A stretch of DNA of 64,000 bases from JABCZZ01 sp964454545 (GCA_964454545.1 CAYVTI010000009.1:5685-69684), one strand, 5' to 3'. Shown: positions 32,828 through 42,028, counted from the stretch's first letter. Program-made: numbers and translations. Notes: generated from the sequence alone by a model not told the origin.

Positions 32828-35134
32828 TTACCTGGAAATACTACGCACTTGCTGATCAACTTCGGAACGGAGTTTATCCGACTGTATAGCCTGCCAACGC
32901 ATGCTATCTCCAGTTGGTAGCAATCTCGGATTTATATCAGTAACATACCAGCTGTCTCTGGGGTTAATAGACTTAGCTTTATCTTCATCACAGGGATATA
33001 AATCGCCATAGCCATAAGCCAGTCTTGCACGGGTTGCTGAAGCAGCCGTTGGTTCCCTATCCGGATTTTCCAAATATTGTTTGGTATGCTCATGCCCGCT
33101 TTCAGCAATGAGCTTTTCACGGACCTCAGGATTCTTACCCATATATTCTGCATACGAAATAACATGTCCTTCATTAAACGCGGTGTAAATTTGTGCCACT
33201 TGAAAATCCGCTAAGTTCTGGCGGTGATGTTTGTCCGGATTAATTTGCATGAACTTATCTTTAAAACCTTTCAATGTCTCAAGATCTGCTCCCAGAGACG
33301 CCAATTCCGCAAGCATAACCGCCAGACTCGCATGGTGCATCGAGCACCCATATCCCACTATTTCACCTGCATGAGGGCTTCCGGTAGTTCCAAAAGGATC
33401 ATAGCTGCCGCGTCCTGGAACGGGCACAGACAGCATCTTACCATCAGCACGTATAATTTCCAGAAATGCCCCCTTGCCTTCAGTTTCCATATGGTATTTC
33501 ACTTTTCCTTTGGGAACGGTTCTTTTAGGCAACAATACATCAAACCCCATAGTTTCCTGGGCTTCACGGTATTTAATGTGATATTTGCGGGTATCAGGGC
33601 GATATTGTGATCCTTCAAATCCAAGACTTATGTCATCCATGGGAATGGGAATCGGTTTTATCGGTTTCAAACCAAATGTTTGCTGTACAAACTGCATTAT
33701 ATGACTACGTCCGCTTTCCGGGTAATGCTTTTGCCAGTCATGCACCAGTTCGTTGATTGTGTCCTTATTTTCAGAAAGTACATTTCTTACTGAGTCCAGA
33801 TCATTGGCAGCTTCTTTAATCGCATAAGCCAGTGATTTTAAGGAATCTGCTGTTTTTTTGTTTCCCCGCCCTTCTTCAAACAGTCCGGCAGAGTATATAA
33901 TATTTCCTATATCCTGCTTAAACATACCGAAATCACGTTTACTATTCCTGCTCTCCGGAACATATATTGACGCATTTCCCCACGCTGCCTGAAGTTCCTT
34001 CTCACTCCATAAGCGGCCCGCTAAAACACGCAATGCATTCCCCCGCTTTTCATTAGTATCCATTATATTCATTACCAGTGAAAGGCGGCCAAGTTTTTCT
34101 GGGGATTGTACGCTACGGAATAACTCTATACGATCTGCCATAACAGTATTTTCATGGCAGCGAAGCCCATACTTTTCGTCCAGATGATCAAATAAAGCAG
34201 ATAGCTCCCCTACCCCAAGCTGAGCGGCACCAACGAGGTCCGGCTTAACCATTTCCACGGCCCTTCCTGTTCCAAACCACCTGTACATTCTGTAAAGATC
34301 GGAAACCGGTATCTGCGTATCTTTCCTGTAATCCAGAATGGGAACGTCGCCTATCAGTTTGGGTATTCCTTCCACATGCAGATCGAGAAGACGCTCATAC
34401 AAAGTCTTAGTTTTATATCCTTGCGGAGCATACGAAAACGGTTTCAGATAATCCTGCATGCCCGTATGCATATTCAGCCTCTCTAATGGAATGTCTTTCC
34501 TGTCTGCCAAATACGCCAGAATCATTCTTCCGACCAGGCTGTCATTTTCTGCGGCGGGCTCTTTTTGATGTCTTAAGGCAGTACTAACCTTCGTATTTAA
34601 AGGTTCCGGAAGACTCTTCAGTATATCTTGCATGCCGGAATCAGCATTAATTTTCTTGAAATACAGTTCTAATTTATTATCCCATTCTGCTTTTATCTGC
34701 TCCGAAGTCTTATCGGCATACTCCTTTGCAAATTCTTTATATTCTTTACAATGCCTGACGGCATAAGGAAAACCAGACCAGAACCGTGCCGTTTCATCAT
34801 AAGTAAGTTTTGCACCCGCTTCCGCATAGCTTTCCAATACCCGTCCGACTGTCGGTAGAAGCAAGCCAATATGCACCGCCGGCCACACGTTCCAATCCTT
34901 TGGTCTATCCCAGTTTCCCCCTTTACTTTTTGCCTGCCTGGCTACTTCCATTGCGAGTCTGGAATCAAACATGCTTAGAGAGTCTTTCGGTTTACCGTCA
35001 CTATCCAGAATATCCCGCCGCCAATCATCCTTCCCCAGCATGTAAGATAATGAGTGATTAATAGCAAGCATGGAGGAAAACAATTCTTTTACAGGCAATA
35101 CGCCTTTAATCTCATTATCGAAAGGACTAGCCAT
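32828..35134 (-). CDS. Large hypothetical protein (768 aa)
   Basis: I do not recognise this protein. From the ATG at 35134 (GGAA upstream; a TTG at 35143 is open) it runs 768 residues with no signal peptide, membrane segment or low-complexity tract. A short motif is echoed: GMQDILKSLPEP (about 167-178) and GMQDYLKPFSYAP (about 225-237). Near the C-terminus GYGCSMHHASLAVML puts Cys597 at the start of a probable helix, and EGHVISY gives His657. That order would fit a papain-like hydrolase, but this is speculation. It is divergent from the ammonia-lyase homologue and lies in the accessory segment, so an effector role is possible. Confidence 0.75.
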   Translation of the reverse strand: MASPFDNEIKGVLPVKELFSSMLAINHSLSYMLGKDDWRRDILDSDGKPKDSLSMFDSRLAMEVARQAKSKGGNWDRPKDWNVWPAVHIGLLLPTVGRVLESYAEAGAKLTYDETARFWSGFPYAVRHCKEYKEFAKEYADKTSEQIKAEWDNKLELYFKKINADSGMQDILKSLPEPLNTKVSTALRHQKEPAAENDSLVGRMILAYLADRKDIPLERLNMHTGMQDYLKPFSYAPQGYKTKTLYERLLDLHVEGIPKLIGDVPILDYRKDTQIPVSDLYRMYRWFGTGRAVEMVKPDLVGAAQLGVGELSALFDHLDEKYGLRCHENTVMADRIELFRSVQSPEKLGRLSLVMNIMDTNEKRGNALRVLAGRLWSEKELQAAWGNASIYVPESRNSKRDFGMFKQDIGNIIYSAGLFEEGRGNKKTADSLKSLAYAIKEAANDLDSVRNVLSENKDTINELVHDWQKHYPESGRSHIMQFVQQTFGLKPIKPIPIPMDDISLGFEGSQYRPDTRKYHIKYREAQETMGFDVLLPKRTVPKGKVKYHMETEGKGAFLEIIRADGKMLSVPVPGRGSYDPFGTTGSPHAGEIVGYGCSMHHASLAVMLAELASLGADLETLKGFKDKFMQINPDKHHRQNLADFQVAQIYTAFNEGHVISYAEYMGKNPEVREKLIAESGHEHTKQYLENPDREPTAASATRARLAYGYGDLYPCDEDKAKSINPRDSWYVTDINPRLLPTGDSMRWQAIQSDKLRSEVDQQVRSISR

Positions 35135-35276
35135 ATATTCCAATGCGTTGCCGTGTAACTGATTACAATATTTGTAATTTTCGTATCTCTAAAATATCGC
35201 ATAAAAGTAAATAAATAGTGAAGAACCCGTTAACAATTATTTAAGAATTAGGTGTTACAGTATCCGGGCATACGAC

Positions 35277-36821
35277 ATGAAATACTGGACAGATAATATG
35301 TTGCTTAATGGGAAAGATTTACAGCCGCAGCAGATTGCTGCCATTGCAAATGGCGAGATTACCAATATCCAGGTAGATCCTGCTGTTCTGAGGCATGTGG
35401 GTGATGTCCATCGTGCATATAACGAAAGAATGAATAATTCCTCCACGCCTGTATATGGAGGTAATACTGGTTGGGGAGCAAGGAAAAATGTAAAGGTAGA
35501 CGACGGCAATAGTAATGCCGGTGTTACCATGACTATCAGCGCTACTACTTCTGATGCCTTTGGAAAATTGGATCCCGGGGTCAGCAAGGCGATGCTTGCC
35601 ATCCAGATAAACGGTATTCTTGCAGGCGGAATCGGAGCAGCAAGACCTGAGCTTGTTAAAAAATTAGTGGATGTTTTTAATAGCAATGATTTGACATCCT
35701 TTCCGCGCATTCCTGCCATAGGGAATGGGCAGGGTGATTTAAACTCCGCAGCTATTTTTGCTAAATGGTGGATGGATAAGGATAAGAGCTTTAATGTCGA
35801 ACCCGGGGAGGCCTTGGCCCTCATTGTAGGTAATTATTATCCGGATGCGCTATCGGCAATTCTGGCTTCCAAATTAGATAAGCTGATGAATATGGTATAC
35901 CTGACGCATGTAGTCAGCAGTGAAGCTTATGGTGCGCAAACGGAAGCCATGCATCCCGCCGTGGCAGAAGCGCGTCCCATTCCTAAGCTTTCCGATTCCA
36001 TCGGATATCTACGCCATTATCTGAAAGGAAGCAGATTATTGGAAGAAGGAGCCAACAGAAATCTGCAGGATCCGAACAGTTTCCGGGTAGTGCCCCATGC
36101 CTGCGCTGCCATAGAGCATCAACTGGAGGAACTGACACAATATCTTGGGGTAGAGATCAATTCCTCTACGCAGAATCCACTTTTCTCGGAAAAATCAAAC
36201 CGGGCCATACATAATGGTAACTTCAACACCATACATCATTCTATAACCATGTCCGCACTTCAGCTTGCCATGGCTGAATACGCGCATCTTTCCTTCCAGA
36301 AATTATCAAAATTATGCGACCCTAAGTTCAATGGGGCTACCAGCGGTTTCAGCACTCTGGAGATGCCCGTATCCGGCCTTCATGCACTTAATCTGGCCCC
36401 CATTGCAGGCCAGGCATTAGCTAACATTACACAACTGGCGCAAACGAATATTACTCAAAACTTTGCCTTGTCTTTTGAAGATAATATTGAAGACACTGTT
36501 TCAGGTGTATTCCAACAGTCTCTGAATGCGTCCAAGATGCTTGATTACTTGCAGACCGTGATTACGTGTGAATTGATAGCAGGGGTTGCAGGTATTAAGC
36601 ATAGAATGGAAAAGGGCGAAATTAATAGAGATCAACTATCTCCTTCGGTCGCTAAAGTTTATGATGCTTTATCTGGCAAAATAAATATATCGGGTACGAT
36701 GGATAAGATGCTGGATGTAGATCATCTGTTTGATGGTTTATCCATGAATGAATTATTTCCTGCACGCCATGAGGATAAGCATATTTCCCGCCAGAAAGAA
36801 CTTGGCTCCAGGGGGCGTTAA
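35277..36821 (+). CDS. Aromatic amino acid lyase homologue lacking the MIO triad
   Basis: This 514-residue protein has the size and signature blocks of the histidine/phenylalanine ammonia-lyase family: YGGNTGWG (60-67, for YGxNTGFG), GDL at 153-155, LQDPNSFR (263-270, for QDPYSLR), INSSTQNPLF (294-303) and GNF (314-316). However, the Ala-Ser-Gly triad that forms the MIO cofactor is Gly-Gln-Gly (151-153). The catalytic Tyr of QDPYSLR is Asn267, and the family NGT motif near 185 is not seen. Normal MIO chemistry looks impossible. It is either a pseudoenzyme or a new activity. No hut genes are nearby. Confidence 0.8.
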   Translation: MKYWTDNMLLNGKDLQPQQIAAIANGEITNIQVDPAVLRHVGDVHRAYNERMNNSSTPVYGGNTGWGARKNVKVDDGNSNAGVTMTISATTSDAFGKLDPGVSKAMLAIQINGILAGGIGAARPELVKKLVDVFNSNDLTSFPRIPAIGNGQGDLNSAAIFAKWWMDKDKSFNVEPGEALALIVGNYYPDALSAILASKLDKLMNMVYLTHVVSSEAYGAQTEAMHPAVAEARPIPKLSDSIGYLRHYLKGSRLLEEGANRNLQDPNSFRVVPHACAAIEHQLEELTQYLGVEINSSTQNPLFSEKSNRAIHNGNFNTIHHSITMSALQLAMAEYAHLSFQKLSKLCDPKFNGATSGFSTLEMPVSGLHALNLAPIAGQALANITQLAQTNITQNFALSFEDNIEDTVSGVFQQSLNASKMLDYLQTVITCELIAGVAGIKHRMEKGEINRDQLSPSVAKVYDALSGKINISGTMDKMLDVDHLFDGLSMNELFPARHEDKHISRQKELGSRGR

Positions 36822-36840
36822 TACACCTTCCGGAATAAGC

Positions 36841-36876
36841 AAGCCGCTGGCTTTTTTGGTATTACTGCGTAATACC
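36841..36876 (+). terminator. Intrinsic terminator after the lyase homologue
   Basis: AAGCC (36841-36845), loop GCT, GGCTT (36849-36853) and further Ts form a short intrinsic terminator 20 bases after the stop. A second perfect hairpin follows at once: GGTATTAC, loop TGC, GTAATACC (36858-36876). Confidence 0.65.
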
Positions 36877-36987
36877 GTAAATTCGCTAATTAATAGAGAA
36901 TCGGCACAGATCGCCGCTCACCGCAGACTGCGCACTCGCTTCAGGAATCAGTCTCCTGTCTCCTAGAGATATACCCACCGCACCTGT

Positions 36988-37953
36988 TCACAAAACACCG
37001 GAAAGCACGCCTGGTATACGCGAAGCAATTGCATTAAGATGTTCCGTTCTGATTAACCAGTCCTTACGCTTCTTGGCAGGAACCTCCGAAACATCCCGCC
37101 GCGGTAATATGGCGGGAATGAGATAAGTTCCGTCATCCGTTTTTGTGCCGCCGATCTCTGCCCAGAATTGATCGTAATCGCTATAGATACGTTGTTTTTC
37201 TTTTGAAAGATGTTTGGAAATATGCGCCATATTCGACGGCGAATGTATTTCTGTTGCACCTATATGTTTCGCTACAGCGCACACTGCCTCTATGACTGCA
37301 CGCTTTGGCCTTAGTCCGCCAAGCTCACGTGTTGCTTTTATCACATTGCGTTTATTATCTTCACTGGCAGGAGTTGGTCCCTGCAATCCGCCAATCATAA
37401 TTATCACACCGCCTGACTGGTTGTGCCCCAATACAAAACTTGTGGCAGCAAGCGGAACAATAGAACCCTCTGCCTGTAAAGCAATGGTAAGTTCCCCTTC
37501 TTTGTCGAACTTACAATCGCGGTATATTGTCAGAATATAGGGCAAGCCTTCTTTTTTACCTTCAAGTCTTATAAGCTCTGTTTTTTTTCCTTCCCATATG
37601 GCACTTGCAAGCGCTACCGGAAAATGTTTGGCCATAAGTTCAATATGGCTAGTAAGGAGGGATATACGCTCTGCCACACTGTATGAAGTTCGTAAAAAAG
37701 GACGATAAATCTTGGCCGCCAGCTCAATGGATGTGTTCTTGTGCCCCGCAAGCAGCGGGTTACGGTTTATATAGCTAAGCCATTGCTTCGTTTCCTTATA
37801 GAAGAAACAGGCGCGTAACAGGTATAAAATTGCTTGCTTTCCGCTTTTATGCTTATACAGCTGGACAGTGTATTCTGAAATCTCATTTCTAAGCGAAAAA
37901 CACTCCTTGTCTAAGTTCATGTCCGATGCAGGCATATTATAGTACATATCCAT
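36988..37953 (-). CDS. VirK/YbjX (DUF535) family protein
   Basis: The 321-residue protein matches DUF535, the VirK/YbjX family. Visible blocks are LTIYRDCKFDKEGELTIAL, IMIGGLQGP, the LGGLRPKRAVIEAV segment, SPSNMAHISK, YDQFWAEIGGT and LPRRDVSEVPAKKRKDWL. In Shigella VirK aids IcsA surface localisation, and YbjX-type proteins are linked to resistance to antimicrobial peptides; the molecular activity is unclear. No signal peptide or membrane segment. It converges on the lyase homologue. The 206 bases upstream, up to the acyltransferase stop, hold no recognisable gene. Confidence 0.82.
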   Translation of the reverse strand: MDMYYNMPASDMNLDKECFSLRNEISEYTVQLYKHKSGKQAILYLLRACFFYKETKQWLSYINRNPLLAGHKNTSIELAAKIYRPFLRTSYSVAERISLLTSHIELMAKHFPVALASAIWEGKKTELIRLEGKKEGLPYILTIYRDCKFDKEGELTIALQAEGSIVPLAATSFVLGHNQSGGVIIMIGGLQGPTPASEDNKRNVIKATRELGGLRPKRAVIEAVCAVAKHIGATEIHSPSNMAHISKHLSKEKQRIYSDYDQFWAEIGGTKTDDGTYLIPAILPRRDVSEVPAKKRKDWLIRTEHLNAIASRIPGVLSGVL

Positions 37954-38159
37954 AAAAGTTATGGTATATATACGGGATAATAAAAAAAGGAAGCTAAATC
38001 GATTTTACAGCGAAGACTTTTTCCATTTTATTCGTATGTATCCGATTATTCAGCCTTAAGTACACCGTAATCCGGACAGGCTCGGAATACATCCTCATCA
38101 CGAGAATATTCGGTACAATTACCACTATGAAGATGGTGGAAGCTTTGTAAGGAACGCCG

Positions 38160-38792
38160 CTATATTCCGGATACGCCCATCTGTTCTATCATATAAGTCT
38201 CCAGCATTTCCCGTGAAGGGCTTGCGATGGGCGGGCCCACGCGATAGCACAAGGCTCCGAAGGGAAACACCAGCATAAATCTATCCCAGCTTGCCAGAAG
38301 CCTGTGCCTGGTGCTGGAACAGGTGACGGGTATGACGGGAACATCGGCAAGCCTGGCTAAGGTGATAACACCTTCCCGAATTTTGAGCCGTGGCCCCCTC
38401 GGCCCATCGGGCGTGATGGCTACATGGCCTCCGGCCTTCAGAACCTTGATTGCATTCATTGCGGCGCTTCTGCCTCCGCGCTTGGATGACCCCCGAATCA
38501 CCTGGATGCCAAAACGGTTTATGGTCCGGGCGATAATCTCACCATCGTGATGCGTGGAAATCATGACATGCGTCTTAGCCTTCGGACAAACGGGAGCGAT
38601 CATAAGAAGGCTTCCATGCCAGAAAGAAAAGATGGCAGGCGAGCTCCCTGCGAGATAGGGAGCTGCGAGAGGATTGACATCCATGCGCTTACGCGATGTG
38701 TAATACACAAGCCAGATGTAGGCTGCGATAAGAAAAGAAAGGAAATCCTGAACCGGAGACGAACGCAAAAACCGTTTCAGCATCTTTTTCAT
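38160..38792 (-). CDS. DUF374 lysophospholipid acyltransferase-like protein
   Basis: A 210-residue inner-membrane-associated protein of the DUF374 acyltransferase group, related to LpxL-type lipid A acyltransferases. An N-terminal hydrophobic segment (about 16-32) is followed by FSFWHGSLLMIAP, ISTHHDGEIIART, GSSKRGGRSA and VAITPDGPRGPRLKIREG, the blocks of this family. The likely substrate is lipid A or a lysophospholipid. The ATG overlaps the stop of the helicase gene upstream (ATGA), so the two are coupled. Confidence 0.85.
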   Translation of the reverse strand: MKKMLKRFLRSSPVQDFLSFLIAAYIWLVYYTSRKRMDVNPLAAPYLAGSSPAIFSFWHGSLLMIAPVCPKAKTHVMISTHHDGEIIARTINRFGIQVIRGSSKRGGRSAAMNAIKVLKAGGHVAITPDGPRGPRLKIREGVITLARLADVPVIPVTCSSTRHRLLASWDRFMLVFPFGALCYRVGPPIASPSREMLETYMIEQMGVSGI

Positions 38793-39991
38793 ACGGCAAA
38801 ATTTACGGCATTATTTTTCTGCTGCGGGGTAAAGGAATTGCGAAAGTTCCGGCGCCTGCGCGTTTTGCCGTTTTTCTTGGCGGCGGTAGGATGCGGTTGA
38901 GAGGCTACGGCCTGAGGATCCATGAGCCGCTGAATTTCCCTCCACTTCCCCATATCTTCAGGAGCAATGAGACTCAAGGCTGAGCCTTCCGCCCCCGCGC
39001 GCGCCGTGCGTCCGATACGGTGAATGTAATCTTCCGCGCATTGCGGCAGGTTATAATTAATCACATGCTCGATATGCGGAATGTCAAGTCCCCGCGAAGC
39101 GATATCGGTTGCAACCATGATACGATGCTTGCAGGCGCGGAAAGCCGTAATGACCTTGTCACGCTGGTTCTGACGCAAGTCGCCGTGGATGGAATCCGCG
39201 CTGTGGTTTTCGCGGCGAAGCCGCTTAGCCATTTTCTCCGCGCCCCACTTGGTTTTTACAAAGATAATCACAGAGCCTTCGCGCTGCTGAAGCTGGACAA
39301 GCAGCTGGTCATATTTATCCGCTTCCGACACATGCAGGGCTTCCTGCTTGATTTTAGCGACGGGCGTCGAAGTCGCGCCAACCGATATGTGCACCGGCTG
39401 TTGCAGGTATTTCTGCGCCACTGCTACAATATTTTTCGGCAGGGTTGCGGAAAAAAGCAGTGTCTGGCGCTTCTGCGGCAGGTATTTCATGATTTTTTCG
39501 ATTTGCACCATAAATCCCATGTCCAGCATGCGATCCGTTTCGTCCAGTACCAGAAACTTGGCCTCGTTCAGCATGAGGGTGCCGCGGGACAAATGATCAT
39601 ATATGCGTCCCGGCGTGCCGACAATCAGCCGCGGCTGCCTGCGCAGCTGCTGAATCTGTTTAGGCATGGATTCGCCGCCAATGAGCAACGCATGGTGAAT
39701 GGGGGTATTCTCCAGAAGCTTCTGCAATGTCTGCATCACCTGAACAGCCAGTTCGCGTGTGGGCGTCATTACAAGCGCCGTTCCACGGGGATCGGACATC
39801 AAGCGACATGCCAGCGGGATGCCGAACGCGGCGGTTTTGCCGGTTCCTGTCTGCGCTGAGCCCAGGATATCTTTTCCTTCCAGCGCGGGAGGGATGGCCT
39901 GGGCCTGAATAGGGGTGGGAGTGTTAAATTGCATGGATGCAAGTGCCTGCATCAGCGGTTGGGGTAGTGCGAGTGTATTAAAATTTTCCAT
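38789..39991 (-). CDS. DEAD-box ATP-dependent RNA helicase (RhlE-like)
   Basis: From the ATG at 39991 the protein has 400 residues. Motifs in order: F-x-x-L-x-L and TPTPIQAQAIPPALEGKD (Q motif), AQTGTGKT (46-53), PTRELAVQV, GTPGRI, VLDETDRMLDMGF, LFSATLP, IFVKTKWGAEKM, VATDIASRGLDIPHIEHVI and HRIGRTARAG. Motif II reads DETD instead of DEAD, and the last motif has Ala in place of Gly. The C-terminus is short and basic (KTRRRRNF), as in RhlE-type helicases. A longer in-frame start at 40039 lacks support. cspA lies upstream on the same strand, which suggests roles in cold or RNA turnover. Confidence 0.93.
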   Translation of the reverse strand: MENFNTLALPQPLMQALASMQFNTPTPIQAQAIPPALEGKDILGSAQTGTGKTAAFGIPLACRLMSDPRGTALVMTPTRELAVQVMQTLQKLLENTPIHHALLIGGESMPKQIQQLRRQPRLIVGTPGRIYDHLSRGTLMLNEAKFLVLDETDRMLDMGFMVQIEKIMKYLPQKRQTLLFSATLPKNIVAVAQKYLQQPVHISVGATSTPVAKIKQEALHVSEADKYDQLLVQLQQREGSVIIFVKTKWGAEKMAKRLRRENHSADSIHGDLRQNQRDKVITAFRACKHRIMVATDIASRGLDIPHIEHVINYNLPQCAEDYIHRIGRTARAGAEGSALSLIAPEDMGKWREIQRLMDPQAVASQPHPTAAKKNGKTRRRRNFRNSFTPQQKNNAVNFAV

Positions 39992-40069
39992 AATTATTTT
40001 TATTTCTGCGCAAGCGACATGGCAGGGTAAACCTACCACGTGCTTTTTGCAATGTCATTGGGGATGGAC

Positions 40070-40288
40070 TCAAGCAGCGTCAGCGCTGATGAGCTTCAAA
40101 TTAGCGGCAGAAGTCCTGCCTTTGTTTATTGCCCGTTCATAACTGACGCGCTGGCCTTCCGCCAGGTCTGCAATACCAGAACGTTCCAGAGCGCTGGCAT
40201 GCACGAATACATCGCTGCCGCCTTCTTCCGGCTGAATAAACCCAAATCCTTTAGTCATGTTAAACCATTTTACTTTACCGATCGCCAT
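40070..40288 (-). CDS. cspA: Cold-shock domain protein
   Basis: A 72-residue single cold-shock domain that binds single-stranded RNA and DNA. RNP1 is KGFGFI and RNP2 is VFVHASAL; the opening AIGKVKWFNMTKGFGF is typical. The gene has a strong AAGGA ribosome binding site and follows a roughly 275-base gap that likely includes a structured leader. The DEAD-box helicase gene lies downstream on the same strand, a functional match since both remodel RNA. Confidence 0.96.
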   Translation of the reverse strand: MAIGKVKWFNMTKGFGFIQPEEGGSDVFVHASALERSGIADLAEGQRVSYERAINKGRTSAANLKLISADAA

Positions 40289-40345
40289 TGTTGTTTCCTT
40301 TTAGTCATTAAATATTTCCAGCCGCTTAACCATTAAGCAGCCTTG

Positions 40346-40392
40346 CTAAGAGCCTTAATCCAAGTAACGCTTGCAGCGAAACCGGCTCTTAG
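40346..40392 (-). promoter_or_regulatory. Inverted repeat in the cspA leader region
   Basis: CTAAGAGCC (40346-40354) pairs perfectly with GGCTCTTAG (40384-40392), about 60 to 100 bases upstream of the cspA ATG. If transcribed, it would form a long-loop stem in the 5' leader, where cold-shock mRNAs commonly carry temperature-sensitive structure. No promoter was assigned with confidence. Confidence 0.4.
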
Positions 40393-40529
40393 TCACACCA
40401 TCTGGATCAACAATCTGGAGATCTAAATTGCCCTGCCGGGCATACAGCCTATAGGCCAGTAAATGTATTAAAGAGTAAATAAAACTCAGGCGGCACTATA
40501 TCTATCTTTTTGCAAAACACAAGATAAAT

Positions 40530-40545
40530 CGGCACAGGGGTGCCG
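40530..40545 (-). terminator. Hairpin downstream of degP
   Basis: CGGCAC (40530-40535), loop AGGG, GTGCCG (40540-40545) lies 20 bases after the degP stop. On the minus strand the hairpin is followed by ATTTATCTTGTGTTTT, only a weak T-rich tract, so it may be a modest intrinsic terminator. Confidence 0.45.
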
Positions 40546-40564
40546 GAAGCAAGGAATCGGCGAA

Positions 40565-42028
40565 CTATCCGACAACGATAAATAACACCGCATCGCCGCG
40601 CTGGATATTGATTAGCAGATGATTCTTGTCTGATTTTTCAGTCTTGGCAAGATCGTCCAGATTGGCCACAGGCTGCTGGTTGATCGAGAGTATAATATCC
40701 CCTTCCTGCAACCCTGCGAAAGCCGCCGGGCTGTCCGGATCCACCTTCGTCACCAGCACACCCTGCACTTTGCCATAGAGAGGATGGTTCTGCGGTATGG
40801 CGGAAAATACGGCGCCTTTAAGCAAATCCATTCCCTCCACTTCCGTCTCGTTTGCCGCTGCTTCCGGCTTGCCGATAGTAGCCGCCAGGGTGATATGCTG
40901 CCCTTTGCGGATCAGTTCAAGCTCCGCTTTCTCTCCAACGGATTTAAGCCCCACCATCGTGCGCAACCCCGCCGCCCCGCTTACATTCTTACCGTCGAGG
41001 AGGATGATGACATCCCCCTCCTTAATGCCCGCCCTCGCTGCCGGGCTATCCGGCATTACTTTGGTGACGATGGCTCCCGTATCGACATCAAGACCAAGCG
41101 CATCCTTAAGCTCCGGCGTCACATCCTGAACCTGGACTCCGAGTTGGCCACGACTGATTTTTCCATGCGCAATCAGCTCCTCCATCACCTGCTTGGCCAT
41201 ATTGATCGGAATGGCAAAACCGATGCCAACATTGCCTTCGCCACTGGAAACGATAGCGGTGTTAATACCGATCAGTTCTCCCTTGAGATTGATTAATGCG
41301 CCGCCGGAATTGCCGGGATTGATGGAAGCATCCGTCTGAATGAAATTCTCATACCCCTCAATGCCAAGCCCCGTACGACCCAGCGCGCTGACAATACCAA
41401 AGGTAGCCGTATTCCCTAATCCGAAAGGATTGCCGATAGCCATGACAAAGTCACCCACCTGCAACGTATCTGAATTACCTAATGGCAGAGCGATAAGATT
41501 GCCCTCCTTCACTTGCAGCAATGCGATATCCATGTCAGGATCCGCGCCAACCACCCTGGCCTTCGCTTTGCGCTTGTCCTGAAGGACGACATAGATCTCC
41601 TCCGCCTTGTTGATCAGATGCTGGTTGGTAACCACGTAGCCGTTCTTGGCGTCTACTATCACGCCGGAGCCAATGCTCTGCGTACGTTGCCTGACGGGCT
41701 GGTCAGGGTTATTGAAAGGAAGCCCGAAAGGGCCGAAGAAACGCCGGAAGAAAGGATCATTAAACAGCGGATTGGATTGAATGTTCATGCTGCCTGAAGC
41801 GGCAATATTGACCACGCCGGGCAATGCTGTTTTAAGCACAGGCGCCAGGGTAGGAAGGCCTGCAGATGGCGTTACCACCGGCACAGCGGCGGCAGGCAGG
41901 GATGCAGATGCCGCAGGCGGCACAGTGTGCATGGCGCTATGCTGCCACCCGATCATGCCAGCCCACACTCCTATGGCCGCCGCTACCAGCCCTACGATAA
42001 ACACAACAAAAAGATTTGGGCGTTCCAT
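40565..42028 (-). CDS. degP: Periplasmic serine protease, DegP/HtrA family
   Basis: DegP-type proteins degrade or refold damaged envelope proteins. The ATG at 42028 follows AAGGA and gives 487 residues; a longer frame to 42103 lacks support. An N-terminal membrane segment (about 6-27) may be a signal anchor. The protease triad is His137 (VTNQHLI), Asp167 (DPDMDIAL) and Ser241 (GNSGGAL). Two PDZ domains follow, at about 290-375 and 400-487 (LGVQVQDVTPELK; GVLVTKVDPDSPAAFAGL). The C-terminus LFIVVG is usual for the family. Confidence 0.95.
   Translation of the reverse strand: MERPNLFVVFIVGLVAAAIGVWAGMIGWQHSAMHTVPPAASASLPAAAVPVVTPSAGLPTLAPVLKTALPGVVNIAASGSMNIQSNPLFNDPFFRRFFGPFGLPFNNPDQPVRQRTQSIGSGVIVDAKNGYVVTNQHLINKAEEIYVVLQDKRKAKARVVGADPDMDIALLQVKEGNLIALPLGNSDTLQVGDFVMAIGNPFGLGNTATFGIVSALGRTGLGIEGYENFIQTDASINPGNSGGALINLKGELIGINTAIVSSGEGNVGIGFAIPINMAKQVMEELIAHGKISRGQLGVQVQDVTPELKDALGLDVDTGAIVTKVMPDSPAARAGIKEGDVIILLDGKNVSGAAGLRTMVGLKSVGEKAELELIRKGQHITLAATIGKPEAAANETEVEGMDLLKGAVFSAIPQNHPLYGKVQGVLVTKVDPDSPAAFAGLQEGDIILSINQQPVANLDDLAKTEKSDKNHLLINIQRGDAVLFIVVG

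Noticed and set aside
37954..38159. A minus-strand frame without a start that reads plausibly as a protein end (CTEYSRDEDVFRACPDYG).
   Set aside because: No ATG and a stop shortly upstream; at most a gene fragment, not supportable as a feature.
30613..38159. A direct repeat of the tRNA-Gly 3' end marking the far end of an island.
   Set aside because: None was found by eye, so the attachment site cannot be claimed; a computed search is needed.
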